Source of the DNA: Lachnospiraceae bacterium | GTDB lineage: Bacteria; Bacillota; Clostridia; Lachnospirales; Lachnospiraceae | Assembly (NCBI GenBank): GCA_022788085.1 | Contig: JALEWA010000007.1 | Span: forward strand, 1 to 36,462 | Reading direction: 5' to 3' | DNA length: 36,462 bases | In this document: positions 15,127-23,399 of the stretch, in pieces | Position numbering within the stretch: position 1 is the first letter of the stretch | Layout of the letters: the number at the start of each line of letters is the position of its first letter | Translations under genes and position numbers: made by a program | The notes under the pieces: generated by a model | Told to the model about the DNA's origin: nothing | The model's database searches: none | The model's input: the letters and a program-made list of their open reading frames with translations, nothing else

Positions 15127-16596
15127 ATGAAAAAGAAAAATCTTATACTAATTCTTAGCTTAACAAGTACATTAAGCATAGCTTCCATTGGTTGTGGAAG
15201 TGCAGAAACTTCCAATATTGCTGATGCTGAGACACCATTAGCTGACTCTACTGAAAATGCAGAGGATACTTTACTGTATGGTACCCTTGATTTATCATAT
15301 GCTGATTTTTATTATGGTGAGCTTAACCATATCGAACCAGAAATTGATGCGGTAAAAGGTCAGTATGATTCTGAAAATCTTACTGTTGCTGCCGGTTATG
15401 AAAAAGAAGGTATGTATGATGCCGTTACCAGTGCAACGACACAGAAGTCGAAAAGATTCAAATCTACTTTTTATGAAGAAGTTGACACAGGTGTCAATAT
15501 TTTAGGTATTGCTGATGTAAATGTTGCCATTTCCAGGGAATTATATGAGGATATTCAGAATGCTATTACAGCCGGAACAGAATGTAAAAATCCTTTAATA
15601 GAGTTGGTAAACGCTATGACTCTTTCTGAACAGGTACCTGCTGAATACAAGGTAATCAACTCTGATGGAACCTTGAGTAAGACCATCGGTAATACTATCA
15701 AAGCAGATCATGTTACAGCATCCTTAACCAGTATCTCAGCCTGGGGAAATTATCAGATTGATTTTGAAGGTCTTGAATTGGATGTAGCAACCGTTCAAGG
15801 TGCCATTCTTGAGACAAGTGATGGTGCTGTTTACGGCTTAGAGCATGAAGATAATCTTTGGCTTAATGCCTCCGAACTTTCCGTTGCCGTTGTTCCTTTC
15901 AAAGAGCCTCACGGAAATGATGTTGCTTACCAGCGTTTTGCTGATTTGCCTGGAAAAACAATTACCAAAATAACTTATCTTGTTGCAAATGGTGATGACA
16001 TTGAAATGAATACTAATCTTTTCTATCCTCAGATCCTATCTGAAGAATATGGTGTCGCAGGGGATTCGACAGTTACCTATTCAAAAGATGGTACGAAAAT
16101 TAATGCTTCCTTAACTGTTCCGGATGATAGCTCTTATACATTGACAAAGATAGCATTTGGAAAATCCCCTATGGATATTTCCACAGTAGCTTATGAGAAT
16201 GATACCATTACTCTTCCTGCAGAATTTACTCCCGGCTCATACAAGCTTTCTTTCGAAGATTCTGTATATTCCGGCTTAAGTCTTTCTGTTCTTATTGATT
16301 CCGGTCTTTCTGAAAGCGATGTTTCCTTTGATGGAACAACTATCCAGATTGCCGGTGACACCGGATTAACCGGTGCTGAATACATTACAAACTTATCCTC
16401 TGCTACGGTAAACGGAGAAAAAGTAAGTGGCAAGGGTCTTTCTTCCATTCTCTTTACAGATGATGGAAACCTGAATCTCGAAGCACAAACCTCCAAAGAT
16501 GATGAAAAGATATACGTATTCCCTGCAGGAGGTACTTATGAAGTCACCCTGGAGTCTACCGGTTTCCCTTCCATCACCTTTACGGTTGAACATTAA
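15127..16596 (+). CDS. Tp47-like (penicillin-binding Tp47 domain) lipoprotein
   Basis: A 489-residue exported lipoprotein. The signal peptide ends in a lipobox, IASIGC, with lipidated Cys23, then a low-complexity linker to about residue 48. The first domain resembles domain A of the Treponema pallidum 47-kDa lipoprotein: LYGTLDLSYADFYYGEL (50-66) and GMYDAVTSATTQKSKRF (95-111). The rest consists of beta-rich modules up to the ending ITFTVEH. Within the first domain, DAVTSAT (98-104) resembles the D-x-x-S-G-A-T flavinylation motif of FMN-binding domains. GGAGGA seven bases before the ATG supports the start. The FMN membrane protein follows by 21 bp. The role is probably redox or ligand binding at the cell surface; penicillin binding is not implied. 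Confidence 0.82.
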   Translation: MKKKNLILILSLTSTLSIASIGCGSAETSNIADAETPLADSTENAEDTLLYGTLDLSYADFYYGELNHIEPEIDAVKGQYDSENLTVAAGYEKEGMYDAVTSATTQKSKRFKSTFYEEVDTGVNILGIADVNVAISRELYEDIQNAITAGTECKNPLIELVNAMTLSEQVPAEYKVINSDGTLSKTIGNTIKADHVTASLTSISAWGNYQIDFEGLELDVATVQGAILETSDGAVYGLEHEDNLWLNASELSVAVVPFKEPHGNDVAYQRFADLPGKTITKITYLVANGDDIEMNTNLFYPQILSEEYGVAGDSTVTYSKDGTKINASLTVPDDSSYTLTKIAFGKSPMDISTVAYENDTITLPAEFTPGSYKLSFEDSVYSGLSLSVLIDSGLSESDVSFDGTTIQIAGDTGLTGAEYITNLSSATVNGEKVSGKGLSSILFTDDGNLNLEAQTSKDDEKIYVFPAGGTYEVTLESTGFPSITFTVEH

Positions 16597-16617
16597 TATT
16601 CTTGAAAGGAACGAGTT

Positions 16618-17712
16618 ATGAAACTACTTCTTGCACTTATTTTTGCGCTTATTGTTATCATACTTGCTGAGGACAGCATTCGAAAGCATCCGGCTATATG
16701 GTACTGTTCCGCTTTCCTGCTTTCTCTGTTTGGTATAATGCTTCCAGAGTCTGCACCAGGCTGGCTTCAGAACATCATAACGAGCTATATTAGTCGCGGA
16801 ACTCTTGCAACGGCATTGTTTATCTTAGTCATGTATGCAAGAATTCTTCCCCCAAAAAGCCGTATATTTCGTACCTTAATGAGTCTGAGGGCACCAATCG
16901 CCATCATGGCAGCATTTATGATTCTCCTGCATAACGGAACTTATTTTGTCCATTATCATGAAAACGCACGCCTAAAAGATATTTCCATGACTACTCCTGA
17001 AATTGTTGCCGCTGCTTGCACTACCCTCATGATATTACTGTTAATTCCCCTAACCATTACTTCTTTTACATGCGTACGTAAAAGGATGAAGGGAACTATC
17101 TGGAAAAAACTACAAAGACTTTCCTATTTATTTTATGGTCTTATTTATCTTCATGTAGCTTGTCTTTTCGGCTTACAGATTACCCGTGGCAATCAAAGCT
17201 ATCAATTGGAGCTTGCCATTTATACTGCTGTCTTTGGGGTATATCTTATATGCAGAGTGGCATTATATCTAAAAAGTACAAAGAAGGCTGGCGCAAGTAA
17301 ATATTTACGCAATATCGGTGTTCCTATTGTTGCTGCTTTGTCATTATTTATTCTCTTGTTTAAATTGCCACAAGAAAATGATGCTGTCACCATTGAAAAA
17401 GAGCCTGTTGCACTTACTATACCGGAATCATCTTCTCCCATATATCAAGACGGTGAATGGATTGGAAGTGCACTCGGCTACAATGATGATATTACTGTTT
17501 TGGTGGCAATAGAAAATAGCATAATAACAGATATTATCGTTTTAGAAAGTTCTGATGACAAACCATACTTTGATTGGGCTAAGGACGAAATCCCTTCTAA
17601 GATTATCTCAGCCCAATCCACCGAGGTAGATACTGTTAGCGGTGCTACCTTTAGCTCTAAGGGAATACTCAAGGCCGTTAACAATGCCCTTGAAAAAGCA
17701 AAAAATAACTAA
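16618..17712 (+). CDS. Haem-b-type (ferric reductase-like) membrane protein fused to FMN-binding domain
   Basis: A 364-residue protein. Residues 1-250 hold about seven membrane helices like the ferric-reductase/MsrQ family, with candidate haem-ligand histidines His105, His112, His114 and His179 (LHNGTYFVHYH and IYLHVACLFG). Residues 270-364 form an extracytosolic FMN-binding domain that ends with the flavinylation motif DTVSGATFSSKG (338-349), Thr344 being the expected FMN attachment site. Electrons could pass from a quinol or cytosolic donor via haem to covalent FMN and on to an outside acceptor. ApbE, encoded divergently, would do the modification. AAAGGA lies before the ATG. A terminator follows the stop. 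Confidence 0.88.
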   Translation: MKLLLALIFALIVIILAEDSIRKHPAIWYCSAFLLSLFGIMLPESAPGWLQNIITSYISRGTLATALFILVMYARILPPKSRIFRTLMSLRAPIAIMAAFMILLHNGTYFVHYHENARLKDISMTTPEIVAAACTTLMILLLIPLTITSFTCVRKRMKGTIWKKLQRLSYLFYGLIYLHVACLFGLQITRGNQSYQLELAIYTAVFGVYLICRVALYLKSTKKAGASKYLRNIGVPIVAALSLFILLFKLPQENDAVTIEKEPVALTIPESSSPIYQDGEWIGSALGYNDDITVLVAIENSIITDIIVLESSDDKPYFDWAKDEIPSKIISAQSTEVDTVSGATFSSKGILKAVNNALEKAKNN

Positions 17713-17721
17713 ACCTGCAAA

Positions 17722-17750
17722 AATCCTGAATGAACAGCTCATTCAGGATT
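17722..17750. terminator. Bidirectional Rho-independent terminator
   Basis: A perfect 12-bp stem (AATCCTGAATGA / TCATTCAGGATT) with a 5-base loop lies between converging genes. TTTCTTGCTTT follows on the plus strand and TTTTTGC on the minus strand. The left arm of the minus-strand stem contains the last three codons and stop of the Nudix gene. Confidence 0.92.
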
Positions 17751-18311
17751 TCTTGCTTTCCATTTATCATTCAATTTTTTATAGATCCATTCAACCATCC
17801 ATGGTTCAGAACATGCTTTTAATGCCTCTTCTAGCGTAAACCATTTCACGCCGCTATTCTCATCCGGCTTGATGCGGATTACCTCATCTTCGTCTGCCTC
17901 AAGAAGATACGTTACATTCAAGTGCAGATGTGATGGTACATAGCTTCCTCTTTTCACATGACCATCAACGGTAAGAATTTCTATGGAAAAAATATCCTCT
18001 GTAACTGCCCTAATTGATGTTACACCTGTTTCCTCCATTGCTTCCCTTCTTGCGACCTCTAATAGATTTGTTTCTCCATCTGCATGTCCACCTGTCCATG
18101 ACCATGAGTGATATATGTTATGATAAATCATAAGAACCTTTGTATGTTCTTTATTAAGCAGCCAGGAAGAAGCTGAAAAATGTGCTGTCTTATTATCCCG
18201 CATAAAGATATCCTTCTGTGTTTCCAGTAAATGCAACATCACTGCTTTATCATGCTCTTCCTGTTCATTCCATGGTACATAACTTTTCAAGTTTTTTATA
18301 AATTCTGCCAT
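17739..18311 (-). CDS. Nudix hydrolase, GGHADG type
   Basis: A 190-residue Nudix pyrophosphohydrolase. The box at about residues 74-97 reads TGGHADGETNLLEVARREAM and then EETGV; it is the GGHADG variety, one residue off the strict G-x5-E spacing but with the REAMEE core intact. The N-terminal 45 residues and the C-terminal tail (EEALKACSEPWMVEWIY) fit the IPP-isomerase-like size class. The ribosome site is weak (GAAAGATT). The terminator stem covers its last codons. It is unrelated to the Nudix protein at 4958. The substrate is unknown. Confidence 0.88.
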   Translation of the reverse strand: MAEFIKNLKSYVPWNEQEEHDKAVMLHLLETQKDIFMRDNKTAHFSASSWLLNKEHTKVLMIYHNIYHSWSWTGGHADGETNLLEVARREAMEETGVTSIRAVTEDIFSIEILTVDGHVKRGSYVPSHLHLNVTYLLEADEDEVIRIKPDENSGVKWFTLEEALKACSEPWMVEWIYKKLNDKWKARNPE

Positions 18312-18335
18312 TTTTCTAATCTTTCTATTTTATTA

Positions 18336-19957
18336 TTACCGGTTTTCCTTTTCTTCCGTTACAATACCTATTTCTTTTGTATCTTCCACTTCAGGTTCAG
18401 AATCTACTCCCGATATTTCTTCTGCTTCAGATTCGGATTCTATTCCAGATATTCTTGCTTCAGGTTCCATGTCTATTGCAACTATCTCTTTCGGTTTAGA
18501 TTCTATGTCTGCTGTTGCATCCTGTTCCATCTCCGTTGTTTCCTCTACCTCGGCCTCAATTTTAAACTTCGCCATGGCATTTTCTAAGGAATTAACCCTC
18601 CTTGCAAGTTTTTCTGCCTTTTCAGTCAACTTGGAAATGAGATAAACCTGTTCATTTATAGTATTTGCCACACCTCCCGTCGATGCCGCAACCTCCTGTG
18701 AAACTTCTTTGCAGAATCTGTTGTTTGTTGTGTTGTTATACGAATATTAGCAACAATATCTTTAATCTGGTCTGCTGCCTGCATGGACTGACTTGCCAGC
18801 TTTCGTATCTCATCTGCTACTACGGAAAAACCTCTTCCATGTTCTCCTGCTCTTGCAGCTTCAATGGATGCGTTCAAAGATAACAGATTAGTCTGAGAGG
18901 CAATCTCATTAATCGTATCAATAATTTCTTCTATATCATCCGATCGCTTCTTTACATTTACAATATCCTCACCAAGCTCATTTGCAAGACGTACAATCGT
19001 TTCTGACTGTTTATTTAAGTCTTCTATGATTATTTTTCCATGTTTAACTGCTTCTATTGCTTTACCAGTCATTTCACCCATATTTTCTGCCTGGTCACAT
19101 ACAGAAATAATCTGTGTTGAAAATTCTGACATTTTTATATTGCAGTTTTCTGCATCCTGCTGAACTGTAGTTATGCCATCCTCTGAAAGTACATCCTGTA
19201 CACAGATTTCTTTACCATCCTGCGTGATCAATGCCTTGTAACATCCCTCACCGAAATCCATGCCTTCCAATGCAGACTTGATTACTTTCGCTTTAACTTC
19301 CAATAATACGATAGCATCGGCCTTTAAGAACTTCTGATAAAATACAATTCCACTTTCATTCTCATCCAAGCCAAATACCTCATCCAAATAAGAGTGTCTG
19401 CCTAGCCATACATTTCTGCAAGTACTCTCCATAAAATATGGCGCCTCCGCAGACTCAAACAGCTTTGCATATGAACCTTCCGGAATAGCTCCTGACCTTG
19501 AGGTAATCTGTGTACCATTTTCCGCTATAATATAATAGTGTTAGATATAATTTGTGCTTCCGGCTGTATAAATCAAATTCTGTCTCAATTCACGAAAAGA
19601 ATCATTAGCCTTAGAATTTTTATAATATTTCTCATAATATGCGGAGGCATTATCATCAATAATAATCTCATTTGCCTTACCAGCCACTGTTTCACACAAC
19701 AAATTAAAGTACAGACTTTCTGCTGAAATAGCACTAATAGAAGATTCCTTGTATTTATCTACAATCGTTTTAGATGCTTTTTGATAAGAAACAATACCAA
19801 GTATAATAATAAAGAATACAGGTACAAGAAATGCACCTACTAAAACTTCCTGAATCTTTCGCCCTTTGTTCTTTCCTGAATTCGTTTTGGTTACATGAAC
19901 TCTTTGAGTTTTTTCCTTTATCACATCTGGTCTTATCTTATCCGGTAGTCTAATCAT
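18336..19957 (-). pseudogene. Broken methyl-accepting chemotaxis protein (nonsense codon plus frameshift)
   Basis: The N-terminal part (19957-19541) has a basic start, one membrane helix (about 37-58) and the beginning of a Cache-like sensor. It stops at an in-frame TAA after AGSTNYI. The same frame continues ([11 protein letters not shown]) for the rest of the sensor and the cytoplasmic signalling hairpin, including [20 protein letters not shown] and [18 protein letters not shown]. Near 18705-18711 one base is missing: the frame turns to [12 protein letters not shown], while the -1 frame restores VSQEVAAS-like sequence and goes on through [15 protein letters not shown] to a very acidic tail. 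No second membrane helix or HAMP is evident between sensor and hairpin. AGGAGG precedes the ATG. Two independent lesions argue for a true pseudogene. Confidence 0.88.
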
Positions 19958-20123
19958 GGCTTACCTCCTAAAACATATTCCTTCCTAACACTTTTATATT
20001 ATCTGTCTATATCCACATTTTATCATCAATATACAGTATTATACAACATGCATTTTAATATTAACTGAATTTAATATATTTTAGTCAATGAGGTGAATAA
20101 TTATGCCTTTATTGTTGCAGAAA

Positions 20124-20738
20124 CTATATTTTAGTCATTTCCCGATTGTCTCTTACAACAATTTTCCACTTTAAATAAAAGTCCTTTTCTACAATCATAT
20201 GATAAAAACTGATTAGAAAATCCGATATCATGATAACCATAAGTCCTACACTAATGCCTCTTAGCCAGATTGAATGCAATCGGGTTATCCAATTCATCAA
20301 AGGCGTAAAGCATTCCCCCATAAAAAAGGTTATCATAGTTGCAAAACCAGTACTTGTGGGTATTGATGTATATTTGGTTATATGCATCGGAATATTAGAA
20401 TAATTCCAGTATTCAAAGCCGCACAACCACTCTACAATTGTTCCAAGTATGATTTCTCCAATGCATACTACCACAAAAGAGCACAGGAAATACACAATAT
20501 ACTGTATCTTTTTTGAATACGTTTTCTTTAACAGTCCCCATTTTACCGGATTCGCCGGTGTTCCTAATACAAAATACAGAAAAAGTACCACTAACCCATA
20601 CCCCAAAAGGAAAGGCGCATTCATATTACGGTTATTCATATAACCTTTTGTAATTGCAAGCCACACATTTTCTACCACAAAACCTAAAAAAGAAATAATT
20701 GCCACCATAATTCCAAGGTCCAGTATATTATACTTCAT
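20124..20738 (-). CDS. CmpB-family putative ABC transporter permease-like membrane protein
   Basis: A 204-residue protein with about five helices. The family signature near the N-terminus is present: GFVVENVWLAITKGYMNNRN followed by MNAPFLLGYG. The middle contains GEIILGTIVEWLCGFEYWNY, also typical. Members are named putative ABC transporter permeases, though no ATPase is encoded here and the function is unproven. The start at 20738 is chosen because GAGAGG lies eight bases upstream, while the ATG two codons earlier almost touches that site. The 166 bp between it and the chemotaxis pseudogene, and the 200 bp upstream shared with the divergent DUF362 gene, hold promoters only. Confidence 0.87.
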   Translation of the reverse strand: MKYNILDLGIMVAIISFLGFVVENVWLAITKGYMNNRNMNAPFLLGYGLVVLFLYFVLGTPANPVKWGLLKKTYSKKIQYIVYFLCSFVVVCIGEIILGTIVEWLCGFEYWNYSNIPMHITKYTSIPTSTGFATMITFFMGECFTPLMNWITRLHSIWLRGISVGLMVIMISDFLISFYHMIVEKDFYLKWKIVVRDNREMTKI

Positions 20739-20886
20739 CTTCATTTCCTCTCTTTTGTATATGATAAAAACTATTTATACAACAATATAACCTTTTTCAG
20801 CAATTGCCTCAATAGACAATTTTATCAAAATGACCAAAAATACAATAAACATACTCCACTGTGTTTTTCTTTTACTTAATTCCATA

Positions 20887-20915
20887 TTGTTTCTTTCAAT
20901 AATAAATAGTAAAAT
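20887..20915 (+). promoter_or_regulatory. Probable promoter of the DUF362 gene
   Basis: TTGTTT (20887-20892) and TAAAAT (20910-20915) are 17 bases apart, 28 bases before the ATG and just before the AGGAGG ribosome site. Confidence 0.6.
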
Positions 20916-20943
20916 AGTAATAGCTGTTCAGGAGGATTATTAT

Positions 20944-21810
20944 ATGAAATCAAAAGTATATTTTACAAAAACAATTTCACCGGAAAAGGTATTAGATTTA
21001 TATAAGCTGCTAGATAAGAAACTAGATGGAAATGTTGCTATTAAGCTTCATTCCGGTGAAGTCGGCAATCAGAATTTCTTAAAGCCGGACTTTTGGAAAC
21101 CTATTATTGACTATGTAAACGGAACTGTTGTAGAATGCAACACTGCTTATGACGGTGAGCGAAATACAACTGCTAAGCATATGAAAACCATAAAAGAACA
21201 TGGGTGGAGTAAATATTTTGAAGTAGATTTACTCGATGCCGAAGGACCTGATTTAGAACTTTCTATTCCAAACGGAAAAGTAATCAAAAAGAATTTTGTT
21301 GGAAAAAATCTTGCAGACTATGATTCACTATTAGTCCTCTCCCACTTCAAAGGACATCCTATGGGTGGATATGGTGGAGCACTGAAACAGTTATCTATCG
21401 GTATTGCTTCTTCTGCAGGCAAAGCATACATTCATGGAGCAGGAGAGCCTGAGAAAATCTGGACAGCTGACCATGATTCTTTCTTAGAATCCATGGCAGA
21501 TGCAGCTTCTTGTATCGTAGATTATTTTAAGGGAAATGCCGTATACATCAATGTCATGAAAAATATGTCTGTTGACTGCGACTGTTGCGCTGTAGCAGAA
21601 GACCCATGCATGAAGGATATCGGTATTCTGATTTCCTTAGACCCTATCGCAATTGATCAGGCGTGTCTTGATCTAGTTTATGCTTCAGATGATCCCGGAC
21701 GTGACCATTTATTGGAAAGAATTGAATCAAGAAACGGTGTACATACTATTGAAGCGGCTGCCGCACTTGGCTTTGGTTCCCGTGAATACGAATTGATTAC
21801 CATTGACTAA
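20944..21810 (+). CDS. DUF362 domain-containing protein
   Basis: A 288-residue DUF362 protein. Landmarks are MKSKVYFTKTISPEKVLDLY at the start, VAIKLHSGEVGNQNFLKP, VVECNTAYDGERNTT, LLVLSHFKGHPMGGYGGALK and the cysteine cluster VDCDCCAVAEDPC near residue 220. Many family members carry an added ferredoxin domain; this one does not, but the Cys cluster may bind metal or an Fe-S centre. The start at 20944 has AGGAGG eight bases upstream; an earlier ATG at 20830 adds a hydrophobic stretch without a ribosome site. The role is unknown, perhaps redox. The gene is monocistronic and ends at a strong terminator. Confidence 0.88.
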   Translation: MKSKVYFTKTISPEKVLDLYKLLDKKLDGNVAIKLHSGEVGNQNFLKPDFWKPIIDYVNGTVVECNTAYDGERNTTAKHMKTIKEHGWSKYFEVDLLDAEGPDLELSIPNGKVIKKNFVGKNLADYDSLLVLSHFKGHPMGGYGGALKQLSIGIASSAGKAYIHGAGEPEKIWTADHDSFLESMADAASCIVDYFKGNAVYINVMKNMSVDCDCCAVAEDPCMKDIGILISLDPIAIDQACLDLVYASDDPGRDHLLERIESRNGVHTIEAAAALGFGSREYELITID

Positions 21811-21844
21811 ATGATATATCACTTACAACCAGTTTCCTATAAAA

Positions 21845-21888
21845 GAAAGAGCTTCCTTTGCATCTTATCATGCATTAGAAGCTCTTTC
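21845..21888. terminator. Bidirectional terminator between DUF362 and PilZ genes
   Basis: An 11-bp stem GAAAGAGCTTC / GAAGCTCTTTC encloses a loop that has its own TGCAT/ATGCA pairing. It lies 34 bp after the DUF362 stop and 4 bp after the PilZ stop on the other strand. Confidence 0.82.
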
Positions 21889-21891
21889 ACT

Positions 21892-22239
21892 TTACTTATT
21901 CAAATATTTCTCCGGTTCTGATACTACATTATAAACATCAATCCTCTGAAGATCCATTTCCGGCATTCCAATAAAGGTTCCACCATATTCGAAGCCATCC
22001 GGTTCCTTCTCGATTCTTACAATTTCGATAAATGCATGAATCACTTCCTTAGTCCAAATGGTAAGATAAGCTTCATATACTGCTCCGATTTCAAGAATCT
22101 CCTCACAGGTAAATCCAATTCCTGTCTTAGAAACGTTTAATACATCTACGCCAACCTCTTCCTGCTTACCGGAATCTAACCTCTTAACCAAAAGCTTTGA
22201 TTTTAATTCAGTTCTTTTACTCTTTCTTCTCTCAACCAC
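21892..22239 (-). CDS. PilZ domain c-di-GMP binding protein
   Basis: A 115-residue single PilZ domain. The c-di-GMP signature has both parts: the RxxxR-type start ERRKSKR (3-9) and the D/N-x-S-x-x-G motif in DVLNVSKTGIGF (about 32-43), followed by FEYGGTFIGM. Such proteins change motility, adhesion or surface polymer synthesis when c-di-GMP binds. The start is GTG (VERRKSKR), with AAAGGG eight bases upstream. A strong sigma-A promoter lies 49 bp before it. The diguanylate cyclase at the right edge of the window is a possible upstream partner. Confidence 0.9.
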   Translation of the reverse strand: MVERRKSKRTELKSKLLVKRLDSGKQEEVGVDVLNVSKTGIGFTCEEILEIGAVYEAYLTIWTKEVIHAFIEIVRIEKEPDGFEYGGTFIGMPEMDLQRIDVYNVVSEPEKYLNK

Positions 22240-22287
22240 AACTACTACCCTTTCTAATTTACATAAATCACTACTACAATATTAAAT

Positions 22288-22316
22288 ATATTACTCCAAT
22301 TGTCATTTTCTGTCAA
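22288..22316 (-). promoter_or_regulatory. Sigma-A promoter of the PilZ gene
   Basis: On the minus strand TTGACA (22311-22316) and TAATAT (22288-22293) are 17 bases apart. The GTG start is 48 bases beyond. Confidence 0.75.
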
Positions 22317-22328
22317 CTTGTGATAAAT

Positions 22329-23375
22329 TTAGTTTTTCAGATTCGTTATGAACATAGCATCCCCAAAGCTAAAGAATCGGTATTTCATATCAATCGCAGT
22401 CTTATATGCAGCCAATACATGTTCCTTTCCGGCAAGGGCCGATACCAGCATGATTAACGTTGACTCCGGTAAATGAAAATTGGTAATCAGATTATCCAAA
22501 ACCTTAAAGCGATATCCAGGATAAATAAAAATCTCTGTATTATCGCACCCAGGGATTACCTTTCCTTCTTCGTTTGCTGCACTTTCAATCGTCCTACAGC
22601 TTGTCGTACCAACACAGATTACTCTTCCACCTGCTGCCTTTGTGCTATTGATGAGCTCTGCTGCCTCCGGTGTGACCTGATAGAATTCCGAATGCATATG
22701 ATGCTCCAATACATTCTCTTCCTTTACCGGGCGGAAGGTTCCTAGTCCTACATGAAGTGTAACGTAAGCTATCTTTACACCTTTTTCTTCTACCTCAGCG
22801 AGTAACTCCTTTGTAAAATGCAATCCTGCTGTCGGTGCAGCTGCAGATCCCTCGTACTTGGCATAAACAGTCTGATACCGGTTCTTATCCTGAAGCTTAT
22901 GTGTAATATATGGCGGAAGTGGCATTTCACCCAGCCTGTCCAATACCTCTTCAAAAATTCCTTCATAAGAGAATTGAATCAAACGATTGCCTTCTTCCAC
23001 AATATCAAGTACCTTACCGGTAAGAATTCCATCGCCAAAGGAAATGACTGCCCCCGGTCTTGCTTTCTTTCCGGGTTTTACAAGGGTTTCCCAAATATCG
23101 TTTTCTCTTCTTTTCAATAACAGTACTTCAATCGTTGCCCCTGTATCTGCTTTCACTCCCATTAATCTTGCAGGAATTACTTTCGTATTATTAAGAACCA
23201 GACAGTCACCCTCATGCAAAAAGTCAAGGATATCCTTAAATACATGGTGTTCCATTTTGCCGGTATCCTTATCTAATACCAGCAATCTTGAACTTGACCT
23301 GTCTTCTAACGGATCCTGCGCTATTAATTCCTCCGGTAAATCAAAATAAAAATCTGATTTTTTGAGTTCTTCCAT
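22329..23375 (-). CDS. queA: tRNA preQ1(34) S-adenosylmethionine ribosyltransferase-isomerase
   Basis: A 348-residue QueA, which transfers and rearranges the ribosyl moiety of S-adenosylmethionine onto preQ1 at tRNA position 34 to form epoxyqueuosine. Diagnostic segments are [20 protein letters not shown] at the start, [24 protein letters not shown]-like [36 protein letters not shown] and [21 protein letters not shown] near the end. Length is normal. AAAGGT is the ribosome site, nine bases before ATG. It follows the aminopeptidase gene by 24 bp and is probably co-transcribed. No other queuosine gene is in the window. Confidence 0.97.
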   Translation of the reverse strand: MEELKKSDFYFDLPEELIAQDPLEDRSSSRLLVLDKDTGKMEHHVFKDILDFLHEGDCLVLNNTKVIPARLMGVKADTGATIEVLLLKRRENDIWETLVKPGKKARPGAVISFGDGILTGKVLDIVEEGNRLIQFSYEGIFEEVLDRLGEMPLPPYITHKLQDKNRYQTVYAKYEGSAAAPTAGLHFTKELLAEVEEKGVKIAYVTLHVGLGTFRPVKEENVLEHHMHSEFYQVTPEAAELINSTKAAGGRVICVGTTSCRTIESAANEEGKVIPGCDNTEIFIYPGYRFKVLDNLITNFHLPESTLIMLVSALAGKEHVLAAYKTAIDMKYRFFSFGDAMFITNLKN

Positions 23376-23399
23376 TTTGTCAAACCTTTCTATATTAAC

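Noticed and set aside
19980-20025. Possible sigma-D (flagellar) promoter before the chemotaxis receptor (TAAA ... CAGATAA)
   Set aside because: Spacer of 13 bases and an imperfect -10 (CAGATAA instead of GCCGATAT) do not fit the usual 15-base arrangement.
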